DNA of 64,000 nt from positions 186,001 to 250,000 of the forward strand of contig CAXXUP010000004.1 of NCBI GenBank assembly GCA_963662765.2, given 5' to 3'. This DNA comes from DATMXT01 sp963662765 (GTDB lineage: Bacteria > Bacillota > Clostridia > Oscillospirales > Feifaniaceae). The notes under the pieces are model-generated. The model saw only the letters and a program-made list of their open reading frames with translations, was not told the origin of the DNA and did no database searches. Each line of letters opens with the position of its first letter. The stretch's first letter is position 1. A program made the position numbers and the translations under genes. Positions 32,259 through 43,800 of this stretch are shown here, one piece after another.

Positions 32259-33062
32259 TTACCGGATGGATCGCACCTTGTCCATGAACTCGACCACCCG
32301 CCGCTTGTCGACGGCATTTTCGAACTTACCGTCAAATTTAAACGTCGTGCCAACCACGGCGCCGTCGGCAACATGCAGCAGCGCCTCAATGGTGTCGATG
32401 CGACAGCCTGTGTTGGCAAAGACAAGCGTCTGACCTGCTGCCGCCTTGGCCCTGCGCAGCAGTGCGGGGTCGACGGCGATCCCCGCCATGGCTCCCGACA
32501 CGCAGAGGGCGTCCGGGCGGCAGTTGAAGACGGTGGTTTTGACAATGGACTCAAGATCTCTGTCTGCCAGGTAGGCGGCGGCCTCGGGGACGACATTGAA
32601 GAGCAGCTTGACATTCTGAGCCCCCACGGCCTGTTGATGCCGCACGACCTCGCCGCAGTTTGTGTTCCATAGGCCGAAGTCGCTGGCGTAGACGCCCGAG
32701 AAAATCTCGCGGACAAAGAGGGCATCGACAGCGACGGCAAGGTCAAGCGAGGCCGTGGGGTCCCATAGGCAGTTGACGCCGTACGGAACCTTGATGTCGT
32801 GCTGAAGCTCGCCGATGACCCTGGCCATTGCCGCAACCGTTTCTGGCTTGACCTTTGTCAGATACGGCAGGCTGAATTCGTTGGAGAACATGACGGCGTC
32901 GACACCGCCATCCTGAAGCGCCAGAAGGTCCAGTCTTGCCTGTTCCAAGACCCACGCCATACCTTTTTCCCGATCATACATGGGATCGCCCGGCAGGGCC
33001 TGCAAATGGCACATTCCGATGATCGCCTTTTCGGTGCCGATGACGTCCTTTAGCCAACTCAC
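32259..33062 (-). CDS. BtpA/SgcQ family protein
   Basis: A 267-residue TIM-barrel protein. It begins with the family pattern SWLKDVIGTEKAIIGMCHLQ followed by ALPGDP, and contains VNCLWDP and DALCVSGAMAG. In cyanobacteria BtpA affects photosystem I; in other bacteria the SgcQ type sits in sugar gene clusters, and the enzymatic role is not settled. I prefer the GTG at 33062 (AAAGGCGG upstream, and family proteins begin at this point) over ATG 33083. First gene of a two-gene operon with an FGGY kinase. Confidence 0.85.
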   Translation of the reverse strand: MSWLKDVIGTEKAIIGMCHLQALPGDPMYDREKGMAWVLEQARLDLLALQDGGVDAVMFSNEFSLPYLTKVKPETVAAMARVIGELQHDIKVPYGVNCLWDPTASLDLAVAVDALFVREIFSGVYASDFGLWNTNCGEVVRHQQAVGAQNVKLLFNVVPEAAAYLADRDLESIVKTTVFNCRPDALCVSGAMAGIAVDPALLRRAKAAAGQTLVFANTGCRIDTIEALLHVADGAVVGTTFKFDGKFENAVDKRRVVEFMDKVRSIR

Positions 33063-33173
33063 GGGTTTTCCGCCTTTCTTCATATGCGCAAAGGTGCGCC
33101 AGCTTATTTTCCCATGCCCGGGCGCTTATCTTTGACCCGCTGCCCGGGGTCCCCAAGCTTCACTATGTTTTCA

Positions 33174-33202
33174 AATATACCATGTTTGCGAGCAATATAC
33201 AA
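33174..33202 (-). promoter_or_regulatory. Promoter of the BtpA-FGGY kinase operon
   Basis: TTGTAT (33197-33202), 17 bases, TATATT (33174-33179) on the minus strand. Confidence 0.55.
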
Positions 33203-33251
33203 CCAATGACTTATTTCGCGCCCCTCCATAAATACCGCAATGGGTCCCCGC

Positions 33252-33280
33252 TTGAAACGCCATGCGGACTGTGATAAAAT
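33252..33280 (+). promoter_or_regulatory. Promoter of the DUF3592-like gene
   Basis: TTGAAA (33252-33257), 17 bases, TAAAAT (33275-33280), divergent from the BtpA operon promoter. Confidence 0.6.
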
Positions 33281-33348
33281 CAACCTCGGCAAGCGGCTGC
33301 CTATCCGGGATACTGTGCCGCCCTTGCCTAACAAAGAGAGGTCTTGTC

Positions 33349-33801
33349 ATGAAGAGAAAACACATGCTGCTGCCCCGCATTCTGCTCACACTGCTCGGCA
33401 CCGCCCTCATTTTGACGGGGTCGGCCCAGATGCTGCTCGGCCTTGCCGGAGAGCGGGCTACCGCCGTCGTCACAAGCGTAAGTCGGGAGGGGGGAGAGCG
33501 TGACGACGCCGTGCCCGGACAGTACACCTACAGCGTCGGGTACGCATTTTACCTGCCGGACGGCCGTGAGATCAACGGCTCGGCGAAGATGATCGGCGGC
33601 GCAGCCTATCTAAAGACGGACGGGACGTCGACGATAGGGGTACGGTATTTCACCGGTTTCCCGTGGCTCTCCGTGCCGGATGAGGACAACGGAATCCGTG
33701 CGGGTCGGCTCATTTTAATTGCGGTCGGGGTGGGGCTCATCTGGCTTTTCAACGGGGAGAGGACAGCAAAGGGGCCTACCGGCCGGCGAAAAGTAAAATA
33801 G
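33349..33801 (+). CDS. Membrane protein, DUF3592-like
   Basis: A 150-residue protein with two transmembrane segments (about 8-32 and 118-136) flanking an extracytoplasmic beta-rich domain (ATAVVTSVSREG, YTYSVGYAFYLPDGREING, IGVRYF). This is the layout of DUF3592 proteins, of unknown function. AGAGAGG supports the start at 33349. Monocistronic with a terminator. Confidence 0.65.
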   Translation: MKRKHMLLPRILLTLLGTALILTGSAQMLLGLAGERATAVVTSVSREGGERDDAVPGQYTYSVGYAFYLPDGREINGSAKMIGGAAYLKTDGTSTIGVRYFTGFPWLSVPDEDNGIRAGRLILIAVGVGLIWLFNGERTAKGPTGRRKVK

Positions 33802-34161
33802 CGTCTTTGGCGGCCGCATGGTGCGGCCGCCTTTTTTGTGTCGCACCGGCCTGTAAAAAATCGTTTTTTGACCAAATGATGCTTTGCTCCTTTTGCCGGA
33901 CGCGGAGGACCTTGCCAGCCCATCAGACGTATAATGTAAATTTTAAAACATCCGAAAACTCACGACCCCAGCGCCGCGTTCTGCAAGCTTCAAGGGGGTA
34001 GATCCTCATCTTTCATAAAAACCGCCTGGCGCAGCTTTCCGACAGACAAAAGGGCTTGAATCAACAATCGATTCAAGCCCTTTTGTCTTTGTGGCTTTTA
34101 CTACTTATTCGTCCAGTTATGACAGCGGGAAACAGCTGTTTGACAAAATGGTATGCGGAGC
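33802..34161. other. Intergenic region with two terminators
   Basis: The stretch holds a plus-strand terminator (GGCGGCCGCA/TGCGGCCGCC with T6, 33809-33838) and a perfect 15-bp hairpin with A4/T4 flanks (34048-34084) that can serve the minus-strand gene at 34162. Between them (33840-34047) I see nothing with coding or RNA signals. Confidence 0.7.
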
Positions 34162-34602
34162 TTACGCGATAATGTCTATTGTATTATTGCTATTTAGATA
34201 TTCGGTGTAGTTTTCCTGGGCCCTAGCCTCGGTCCCGGTGAGGCTTTTCAGCTCATCAGCGGACAGCGAATTGCAATACGCGATCAGGTCGTAAATATCA
34301 TCGGACGAAGCCTTTCCGGAGAGCAGGCCGGCTATGTTGGCCGAACCGGCAGACGGCTCATAGAGACCCAGCTCTCCCGAGCGATAAGCGTCTTTGACGT
34401 AGCTTGTCAGATTGCCGACACAGTCGTAACCGATATTGCTTGCCTTTTCGAGGACATCCAACGCGCCGGAAAAGTCGGAGATATTATATTTTTCCTCTGC
34501 TACAGCATCCGAATCGACCGCATTTTGCTGACAGGTGTCGCTGTTTGCTAAAGAGTATGCCTGATACAGATACTGAGACTGATTGGAAACAGTTAAACCC
34601 AT
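34162..34602 (-). CDS. Hypothetical 146-residue protein with a sigma-D-like promoter
   Basis: A soluble, acidic, mostly helical protein without a signal peptide (begins MGLTVSNQSQYLYQAYSLAN; contains two Cys and a C-terminal YTEYLNSNNTIDII). I do not recognise the family. The Gln/Ser/Asn-rich start resembles proteins secreted by flagellar-type export, but this is only an impression. GGAGG precedes the start, and a TAAA-N15-GACGATAT element lies at the right distance upstream, suggesting a motility-type sigma factor. Terminator at 34048-34084. Confidence 0.6.
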   Translation of the reverse strand: MGLTVSNQSQYLYQAYSLANSDTCQQNAVDSDAVAEEKYNISDFSGALDVLEKASNIGYDCVGNLTSYVKDAYRSGELGLYEPSAGSANIAGLLSGKASSDDIYDLIAYCNSLSADELKSLTGTEARAQENYTEYLNSNNTIDIIA

Positions 34603-34636
34603 AACGATTTCCTCCGCGCATTTTCTTTTAGTATCT

Positions 34637-34663
34637 ATATCGTCGCGTTCCGGAAAAAGTTTA
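34637..34663 (-). promoter_or_regulatory. Sigma-D (sigma-28) type promoter candidate
   Basis: TAAA (34660-34663), 15 bases, GACGATAT (34637-34644) on the minus strand, one mismatch from the GCCGATAT form of the sigma-28 -10 element and about 35 bases before the start codon of the 146-residue protein. Confidence 0.5.
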
Positions 34664-34749
34664 ATTGGTTATAAAGTATTTTGCGATTATTTCGAGAATT
34701 TGCACTTACTGATGACCGCTTTTTTAATGCGACTTCTTTGTCAGACTGA

Positions 34750-34780
34750 TACGGCGGCAGGCTATGAGCCTGCCGCCGTA
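34750..34780 (-). terminator. Hairpin after the giant SLH gene
   Basis: A perfect 14-bp stem (34750-34763 with 34767-34780) starts 20 bases after the stop codon. The T-run is poor, so termination efficiency is uncertain. Confidence 0.6.
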
Positions 34781-34800
34781 TGTTGTGCTGTGATTCTTTT

Positions 34801-37800
34801 TTACTTGGAGAGCAGATTGTAGAGCACCTGGGCCATCTGGGCTCTCGTCGACAGACTTGTCGGGGAGAGCATGCCATCGCTTCCGGAGACGACGCCGGCC
34901 TCAACAAAGGTCTTGACTGCCGTCACAGCATAATCCGAAATGTCGCCAAAATCGGAGTAGGAAGTGAAGTCGACCGTCTTAGTTTTGGCCGGCAGTTCGC
35001 CGAGCACATCCAGTGCGCGGTAAATCAGCGTGAAGATGTCCTGCCGCGAGATGTAGGCTGCGGGGTCGTAGAGGTTGTCGCCGATGCCCTTGGTGATGCC
35101 AAGCCGCTTCGCGGCCGAAAGGTAATTCGTGTAGTAGTCATTGCCGGCATCCGCAAAGTTATCCGTAGAGGTGCTGTCCGGGTCAATTCCGTATGCCCGC
35201 ATCAGCATCACGATGAACTCGCCGCGGGTGATCTGCCGGTCGGGTCCGAACATGCCGTCTCCGATGCCGAGCGTAATCCCGCGGGCTGCCACGAAAGTGA
35301 CCGCCTTGTAGTACCAGGCGTTTGCCAGCACATCGTTAAAGGAAACAAGATTATTGCCCATGCTGTAGCAGGAGAAGTGGGTGACGGTGAAGTCCACCGT
35401 GCCGGTGCTTGCGTGGTAGGCACCTCGGATGGTCTTGAGCACGCCTGCAGCGTCGATGTAGTAGACGACGACGGTCTCGGCGCTCTCACCGGCTTTCAAG
35501 GTATAGGGGATGCTGACCTTCGCCTTGCCGCCGCCAAAGGTGTTGACCCCAACGTCTCCGGCCGTGAGGGTGAACTCGAAGACCGAGTGGCTGCCGACCT
35601 TCTGGCGGTTTTCGGCCGAGAGGCTTGCGAGGCTGACCTTGTTGACCAGGAGAACGACATTCTCGGAATCGGCAAGCCCGTCGAGATATTCCACTGCCGC
35701 ATTATCAAAGATGACGGTGGCAAGACCTGCCTTAAAGGTGATTCCGGTGCTCTTGGCCTTTGCGTAGACCGCAAGCTCGGCAAAGGATTCTCCGTCAACA
35801 TCCATGACGACCTTGTCGTCGGACTTCGTAACGGTGCCAAGCGCCGTCAGGCCGCCGTCGGTGGTGAGGACGTCGATGGGGTCGGCGGTGGGGGTGGCGG
35901 AAAGCGCAACGCCGGAGTCTTTAATGATGACGATCGGGGTACCTGTGTCGCCGGTATACTTGAAGGTGGCACTCAGGGTGACGGACTGCGCCGGCACGGT
36001 GTACAGACTGCCGCTTGTGATGTTCGAGCCGTTCATCTTCAGCGTACCAAGCTCATAGTTTGTGTTCTTGGGCGTTGCGACGACCCGGATCTTATCGCCT
36101 ACCGCGACGTAGTCGCCGCTTGAAAGCTCGGCGCCGTCGCCGTCGTAGGCCTTGAGGGTGCCGTTTTCAGGACTAGACCAGGTGACCGCGACTTCGGCTA
36201 AGGTAAAGTGCGCCTCAATGAAGTTGGTCTTGGAGGCGTCCACCGTGTAAGTGTTGCCGGTGATGGAAGAGCCGCCCGCCGTAAGGGTACCAAGGACATA
36301 GTGTGCATTCGGCGTAGCCGTGATGACAAGCACGGTGCCGACATCCACGGCCTGGCCGCTTGTGATGGTGATTCCCTGCGAGTTGGTCACTTTGAGAGTG
36401 CCGTTTGCGGGGGCACTGTAGGTGACGGGTTTGGACACGGCATCGAAGACGGCGGAAATCGTGACGGGGCCGTCAAGGCTTGTGATGGTGTGGGTGCTGC
36501 CCGAAATCACTTCGCTGCCGACCGACATGCAGTTGAAGGCGGAGCCGGTACCGGCGGCGGCTGTGATAGAGACTTGGCTCCCGGCCGGCAGGTAACCGCT
36601 TTGGGTGAGGGTGGTGCTGCCCGCCGCGGCCACTACGGTGCCGCTTCCGGTGCCGAGTTTTGCGATGGAAACGAGGTACTCGGCGATCTCAAAGACCGCA
36701 TGTATGTCGGTGTCCTGCGTGATCTCGACCGAGTAGGTGTTGGTGTTGTCGACATCGGCCGTCACGTCGTCCGTGTTGCAGGTCAGCTCCGTGAGGGTGT
36801 AGTGGGCCTGCGGGGCAATCGTGAAGGTGACGGTGGAACCTTCCGGAATCTCGGCGCCCGAGAGGATGGACATGCCGCTATAGGTCGCCGTAACGGCGCC
36901 GCTGCCGTCCTTATCGAACGTGACGGTATATTCGTTCACGGGCTCTGACCGGAGGGCAAAGACATTATTCATTGAGCTGAAATCGAGGTCGGTGTCGATG
37001 CCGGTAAGCTCCACAACGTAGGAGGAGCCGTCGAGATAAATGCTAAACGTTGCGTCGGACTCGGCGTCTTCAAGCACTTTTTCCACCGCCGCGCGCAGGA
37101 CCGAGGTCCTCACATAGCAGTTGTAGTCTACGCCGCCCGGCGTTGTGCCGGATTCGGGAGTGAAGGCGAGGGTTGCCGCGCCGCCCGCTAAGATCTCGGC
37201 TACCGTACCCGCCGGGCTGCCGTCATGGCTGAACCCGTCGGTCACAAAGCCGGCTTTGGCCATACCACCGTTTTCATACTCGTCGTCCGAGGGAACTTCC
37301 GGTGTGCCGAAGTCTGAGATGAAAAGACTGAAGGCATCGGCGTCGGGGGCTGTTACGGAGAAGAATGTGGTCCCCTTAAAAGTGACCGAGACGTCGGTGT
37401 CGGAGAGAAGTTCCTCAATCGTGTAGGTGTAGGTGTAACTGCCGGCACTGCCCGAAACATCGTATGCCACGGACGCTCCGTTAACCGTGAGGGTGTCAAT
37501 GGTGTAGTCCGCATCGGGGATGATGGAGACTTCCACCGTGGAGCCGGACTTGATGGTGGCGCTATCGCCGTCATCAATCGTGCCGCTTGACAGGTCGGCC
37601 GCCAGGTGGTACTCGGCCGTCATGGAGCCGCCGTCGCCGCTCGTAAGGCTCACATCGTAGAAGACTTTGCGGAAGACTGCCGCAACCGTGGCATCTCCGG
37701 TAATATTTTGCAGGGTGACGGAGTTGCCTTCGGTGACGTAGCTTGCGCCGTCGATGCGCCACTCGTAGAGGTAGCTGCCCGCATCCGGAGTGGCGAGCAT

Positions 37801-40800
37801 GGTGAGATTGCCGTGGTTTTTGGAGGAGACGACCATACTGTCGGAGGTGGATACGGATCGGACGCCGCTCGTCACGGTTCCGCCGCCGTTTTCGTAGCTG
37901 TCGGAGGATACGGTGACATTGTAGAGCGGGATTTTCTCAAACTCCGCCTTGACCTTCAAATCTCCGGTGATGGCGGGCATATAGTAATTTGCGACTTCTC
38001 CGCTGCTGTTTACAGCGGTGTAGGCCGTTCCGGTCCAAACGTACCAGCACTTGACCTGGTATCCGCTTGCCGGGTTGGCGAGGATATTGACATCGCCCAT
38101 GGCGGGAAGCTCTGTCTCATAGGTCAGACTTCTGTCACCTCCGGTTTCCGGCGCAATGCTGACAAGGGCGCCGTCATAGAAGAGGGCCATGGTTCCGTTG
38201 GGGGAACTTGTGTCGTCGGCGTTGATCCCGGCCAAATAGGTTACGGGGACCGGAATGCCTTCAAACTCGACGGTGACCATGTGGTTGGCCGTGATGCCGG
38301 AGAGGGTGAGCGTTGTGCCGGTGTAGGCGGCGCCGGGGGTCTCCTCGTAGGGCGTGCCGTCAACCTCCCAACCCCTCACCTTGTAGTAGGTGTCGGGGGT
38401 GGCTGTGAAGGTGACCGCGGTGTTGATGGGCACGGTGCCGCCACTTGCGAGCGTGCTGCCGGCGTGCGCCGCTGTGAGGGAGCCGTTGTCGCCGGCACTG
38501 TAAGTGACGGAGAAGTTGTACTTGTTTACGTACTCGGCCGTGATGAGATAATTGCCCATGGAGCCCGCCGTGAAGCTGAGGGTCTTGCCGTCAGCCGAGA
38601 CGGTGAGCAGTGACGTATCAATCGGATTGTCGCCGTTTGTAACGGTCCAGCACATGACATTGTAGTCGGTGTCGGGGACCGCAATGGCCGTCACGGTCGA
38701 TCCGGCGGGGATCCAGGTGCCCGCAGCGGGAATGGTGTTTTGGGCTTCGCCGTAGTAAACCGAGGTGATGTCGCCGTTGTCTCCGTCTGTGTTCGAGTAG
38801 GCGACATAGGCGTCGGTCGACAGGTAAATGGTTACGGTTTTGGCAAGGGAGGTTCCGGCGGCGTTGGTGTGGGTTGCCGTCAGTTTCAGAACACCGCCGG
38901 TGCCGGTTTCGTTCTTGGAGATGGACAGGATGCCGGTAGCGCTGTTCACAGTGGTCAGCCGCAGCTGTGCGCCCCAGAGTGACCAGACGACATCAGATCC
39001 GGGACTGTTGTCGTCGAGGGTGACTGCCGCATCAAAGTCCCAAGTATCCTGCGTGTTGTGGTAGAGGGTGTAAGTCCCATCGCCAGAGGGCGTCTCGGTC
39101 GGGCAGGAGATGGCGATGGAGGCGGCCTTTGGCAGGACGGTGAAAGCTGCGGTGGCAATGTCCATGGGAATCACAGCGTCAGCCGTCTCGTAGGCCTCAG
39201 CCTTCAGGGCGTAGCCCTTGAACGTCATGCCACTGCCGATGGTCAGCGTGTAGCTCGAGCTCGCGGCACCCTCAATGAGCACGCCGTCCAGATACCACTT
39301 GTAGGTCTTGGGTGTCGTACCGGAGAAGGTGGTTGTGAAGGTGCAGGAGCCGCCTCTGGAGAGCAGTTTCGTGGTCGGGGCAATGGTCAGCACGCCGATC
39401 TCGGAGGCCAGCGAGTCCTTGACCGTGAGGGGAATGTCGAGTGTGTAGTAAGTGGCGTCGGCGGTGTCCTCGTCATAGAAGTCCACTGTAAGGGTATAGT
39501 CGCCGACATCGAGACCGGCAAGAGTGCTCCCACCGCCTGTCAAAAGTACCAGCGTACCGAAGGCGGCATTGGAATCGGGGGCCCAGGTATAGTCGGTGCC
39601 CGCGGTAAGGGTCGATGCCGCACCGGACAGTTTCAGGGAGGCGAACAGGTGGTTTTTCCCGATGACAGCCGGGCAGTAGACGGTGGTGCCGAGTGTACTT
39701 GTGCCCGCCGGATTCTTGTCATAGACCGGTGCGCCCGTGTATGCCGCGTCAGTGGTCGTGCGGTAGTAGCGCACGTAGGGGTTTGTCAGCCGGTTGATTG
39801 CAACCTGGCCCACCTGGCTCTTCTGAGTCGCGGCTACAGCCGAGGAGTTGCCGGCGTCCGCTAACCACCCGTAGCCATACACGCCAAAGGTATTGCTTAA
39901 GGCGTCGTCATAGTAGCTGACGCTGTAGGCACCGGCATCGATACCGCCTGCCGCACCGTAAGCCGACAGCGACTTAACATCGCTGAGTACCAGCGACATG
40001 AATTCGTCGGAACTGAACTGGATGCCGTATGCTATGCCGGTGGCGGAGTTGATGGCCGAGAGGGTACCGGTGCCGTCCGACAGGATGCGCAGTCCGTCGA
40101 CATCCAGATTCAGGACACCGGAGTTTGCAGCGGAGCCGGCCAGATAGTTGTTGCCGTAGAGCTTAAAGGTCTCGCAGCTATCATCCACAGTGAGCATTGC
40201 CGCCGTAAGGCCGTTTAAGGTGAGCGACTTGGCCGAGAGGGCATCAATGTCGAGCCCGCCATCAACACCCGAAAGCGTGTAGGACAGGTCGTTGCCAGAG
40301 GGGGTATCGATGGACTCGTCGTGGTAGACCGTCACGGATGTCGCCGAGTAGTCGCTGATCGTCGACCGGACCCAACCGAGTGCTGTCGACCGGAAGTAGA
40401 GATAGAGTGATTTGTCGGGGTCGGGGTCGCCATTGTAGTAATAATACCATCCATCTTCGATGACCGGAAAATGCGAATTCGAGTCATCGATCGGTACTGC
40501 TGTGGTATGGGTGGCCTCCAGTTTTACGGTTGAACGGATGACATCTGTTCCTGTGGAAACCGAGGTGCCAACATTCAACACATACTCCTGAAGCGAAAGG
40601 ACCCCGTCCGCATACTTCGCATAGAACCGCGTGCCGTTGATGTAATCTGCATGCTTCAGGTCGTCCTTGTTGATCTTTTTCAGGACGCCGCCATCATTGT
40701 AATAGTAGAAAGTCTCGTCCCCCAGAGAGCCGGTGGAGAGGACCATCACGCCCTCGGAAGTGACGGCCGGATCGGGATCTGCTACCTCCACCGTAATGCC

Positions 40801-43800
40801 GGGGTCACTCTCAGTGGCCGGAGCGATGTAGAGATATTTGGACTCAAGCGGGCTGGTGTCATCGTCGTCAAGACCAAAGAAATGCAACAGGAAATAATCC
40901 CAGTAATCAAATCCTGCGAGCTCGATGCTGCTATTTGCCCCGAAGGTCTTGGTGGTGAAGTTGGTATCACTCGTACCGTAGCAGGCCAGGAAGCCGGAGG
41001 GGTCGGTCGTGTCGGCAGGTGAGTAGTCGACCAGCCAATAGGCGTACATGGCATCATAGATCGCGCCGCCGAGCGAGTTGATTTCAGTGGAGCCGCCATA
41101 GTTGTAGATGTAGTGGTAGGGCGCAAGCAGGCCGTAGTAAGCGCACACCAGCAGCTTGCCGCTCCAGACCGTCATGGTATTCCCTTCGGCCAGAATGCCT
41201 AGGGCGTAGTAGTTATTCTGCAGGGTTTCCCCGTCCGCACCGTACATGTAGACTTTAAGGGTGGGGGAGGAAGTCTCGGAATTTTGTACGCCGACCGTCA
41301 GCTTGACGCACCGGATACCGATGTTGTTGCTGACGGAAGAGGAGGCGCTGTCATCCGCCTTGGGGGCGTTCACCGTCATGTCGACGGTGCCGGTCAGCAG
41401 CAGCTCACCACCGCAATAGATGGCCTTCATCGGGGTGTTCCCGTGGGCTCTGTTCAGGTTGAGGGTCAGATCGCCGGCGCCCCGCACCGTCAAGTCCCCC
41501 ACCGTGTGGAACAGAATGGCGGAGGATGTGGAGTTGTTGTTTTCCGTCAGTGTATTGGCACCTGTTGCCGTAACCGACACACCGGTCGTGCGCTTCGCGA
41601 CGATGAGGTATCCGGGAGCTGACGAGGTGACTGTCAGATTGTCAAAGGTTACGGTGCCGACGCCGGTATCAAGTACGATCGTAAGCTTCGGCGCGTAGGT
41701 CTGGCTGTTGGCGCCCGCAAGGATGCGGCTGCCCGATGTGAGGGTTAGGACCTGGGTGCCGGCATCGTAGCTCCAGCCGGTGCCGGAGAATGCACTGATG
41801 TCGGTGCCGTTCACCGTAAGGCCGATTTCATTGAAGGTTAGGGTGACGACTTGGTTGGCCGTGATATTGGAGATGGAGTAGATGCCGGTCGCCGCATCGT
41901 AGGAATAGGTGGACCCGGCTTGCACGTTGCCGGCAGCTGTGAACTCATAACCGTTCGCGTAGACCCTGTCGATGAGGGCTTTCGCGCTGTCGGCTCCCTC
42001 CAGCTTAAAGCTGAAGTTGCCGCTGGAAGCCACGCTCGAGAGGCAGCCGTTTACCGGCGTCAGCGTGATGCCGTTGATGGTGCTGCTGATCGTGGGCCAG
42101 GATACGGTATTGTAAATGGAGGCCGCGAACTCCGGCGTGATGGTGTAGTCGTAGCCGATGTCCTCTTGTGTGTAGGTCATGGATGTGGCACGGTATTTGG
42201 AGGTCAGCAGCGTGCCGGCCGGAGTGTAAGTGACCACCCAGTAAGTGACGGTCTTGCCGGCCATTGGGGTTGCGCTGACCGCAAAGTCGTCTCCCTCATG
42301 CAGGGTGATGATACTGGCATCCGAATTCTGCGTGGCGCCCAGCGGCAGCGTGTAGCTGTAGGTCCCCTGGGTGATTGTGCCTAAGGTGATGGTGTGGACC
42401 GGTTTTTCGGTCAGATAGAGGGTGAGGGTCACGTTGGAGCCTAGCTCCTCAATGTCGTAGCTATCCCCGGATGCGATGACATGAACCAGACTGCCGTCCA
42501 CCAAAATCTTGCCGGTCTCGGTGGCCTTGAAGTAGCAGGTGACGGTGGTTCCAGAATTATCGTAGGTGTATTTGTAGATTGAATCCTTGACGACGGCGCC
42601 GCCATCCGCAGCGGTTGTCGCAAGAGACTGCCAGGAAGTCAGGTTCTGACCCGCAAGGTCAGCCGCCGCGACGGCCGTGGCCGGCGAGGTCAGCGAGCTC
42701 TCAAAGCCCTCAAGCTCATAATAGTCGGCGCAGCTTCCGTAGACCGAGAGCGGACTGCCGCCGGCGACGTTCGCAATCGTGAAGGTGTTGCCGTCGGAAT
42801 AGTTGAAGGTCTGGCTTTCACCGGCCACCGTGGCTTCAATCAGGGCGTTTGCCGGCTGTGCCGTGACGCCCGACAAATTGAAGTTCAACGTGACGGCGAA
42901 GTCCTGCTGTTTTGTCTTGCAGGTCACTACGGTGTTTTCCAGTATGGCAGAGATGGTATAGGTACCGGTGGTGTAGTCGGCGCTGCCTTGGCTACCTTCG
43001 GAAACATAGGAATAGTCGTTGTCCAGCAGGAATCCGGTGGCCGGCTGCACCGTGATCTCGGTGTCGCCCTTGATGGAGGCGGTGGTGCCGGTAACCCAGG
43101 TTTTGTTGTCGGCTGCGGCGTCTGTAGCACTCGCGTAGTACCAAGCCGTAAGGCCACCCTTGCCGCTCAGGTCGTTCAAAGTCAGAGTATAGAAGTCCCG
43201 CTCGAATACGGCGTAGAGGGTGCAGCTTCGAATGGGCATGGTGAAGTAGTACGTGCTTGCGGCCTTTCCCTCATCCTCGTTGTCATAGGCCGTTCCGCTG
43301 CCGACCTCGGTGTAGCGCCACTCCTTAAAGTGGTAGCCCTCGTTGGCCGTGGCGGTAAAGGTAAATTTGGAGCCGCCGAGCACGATGCTTTCGCTCGTGA
43401 GGGAGGTGTCATTGCATGTGAGCGCGCCGCCGCCCTCGTCGCCGGCCGTTCCGAAGACCAGGGTACTCTGCTTGACCGTGAACTGCACCTCAACTTGCGT
43501 GTCCTGCGCATACATGACACATGGGAAGGAAGAGGCGGTCGAGTTCTGGGCAACACCGTTCACATACCAGTCGTAGACCTCATAGCCAGAGTCGGGCACC
43601 GCGTAGAAGACGACCCTAGTACCGGCCTGATAGTTTAGGGTGACGTCCGCGGAGGAGTAATTGCCGGTTGCGCTGTCGTAGATCAGTGGGCTGCGGGTGT
43701 AGTCGTAGTCCGGGCTTACGACGTAGACGGTGCCGACGTCGTGGGTTTCAAAGGGACGGGCACCCAAAATCAGATTGTGAGTGGCGCCGAGAATGGACGC

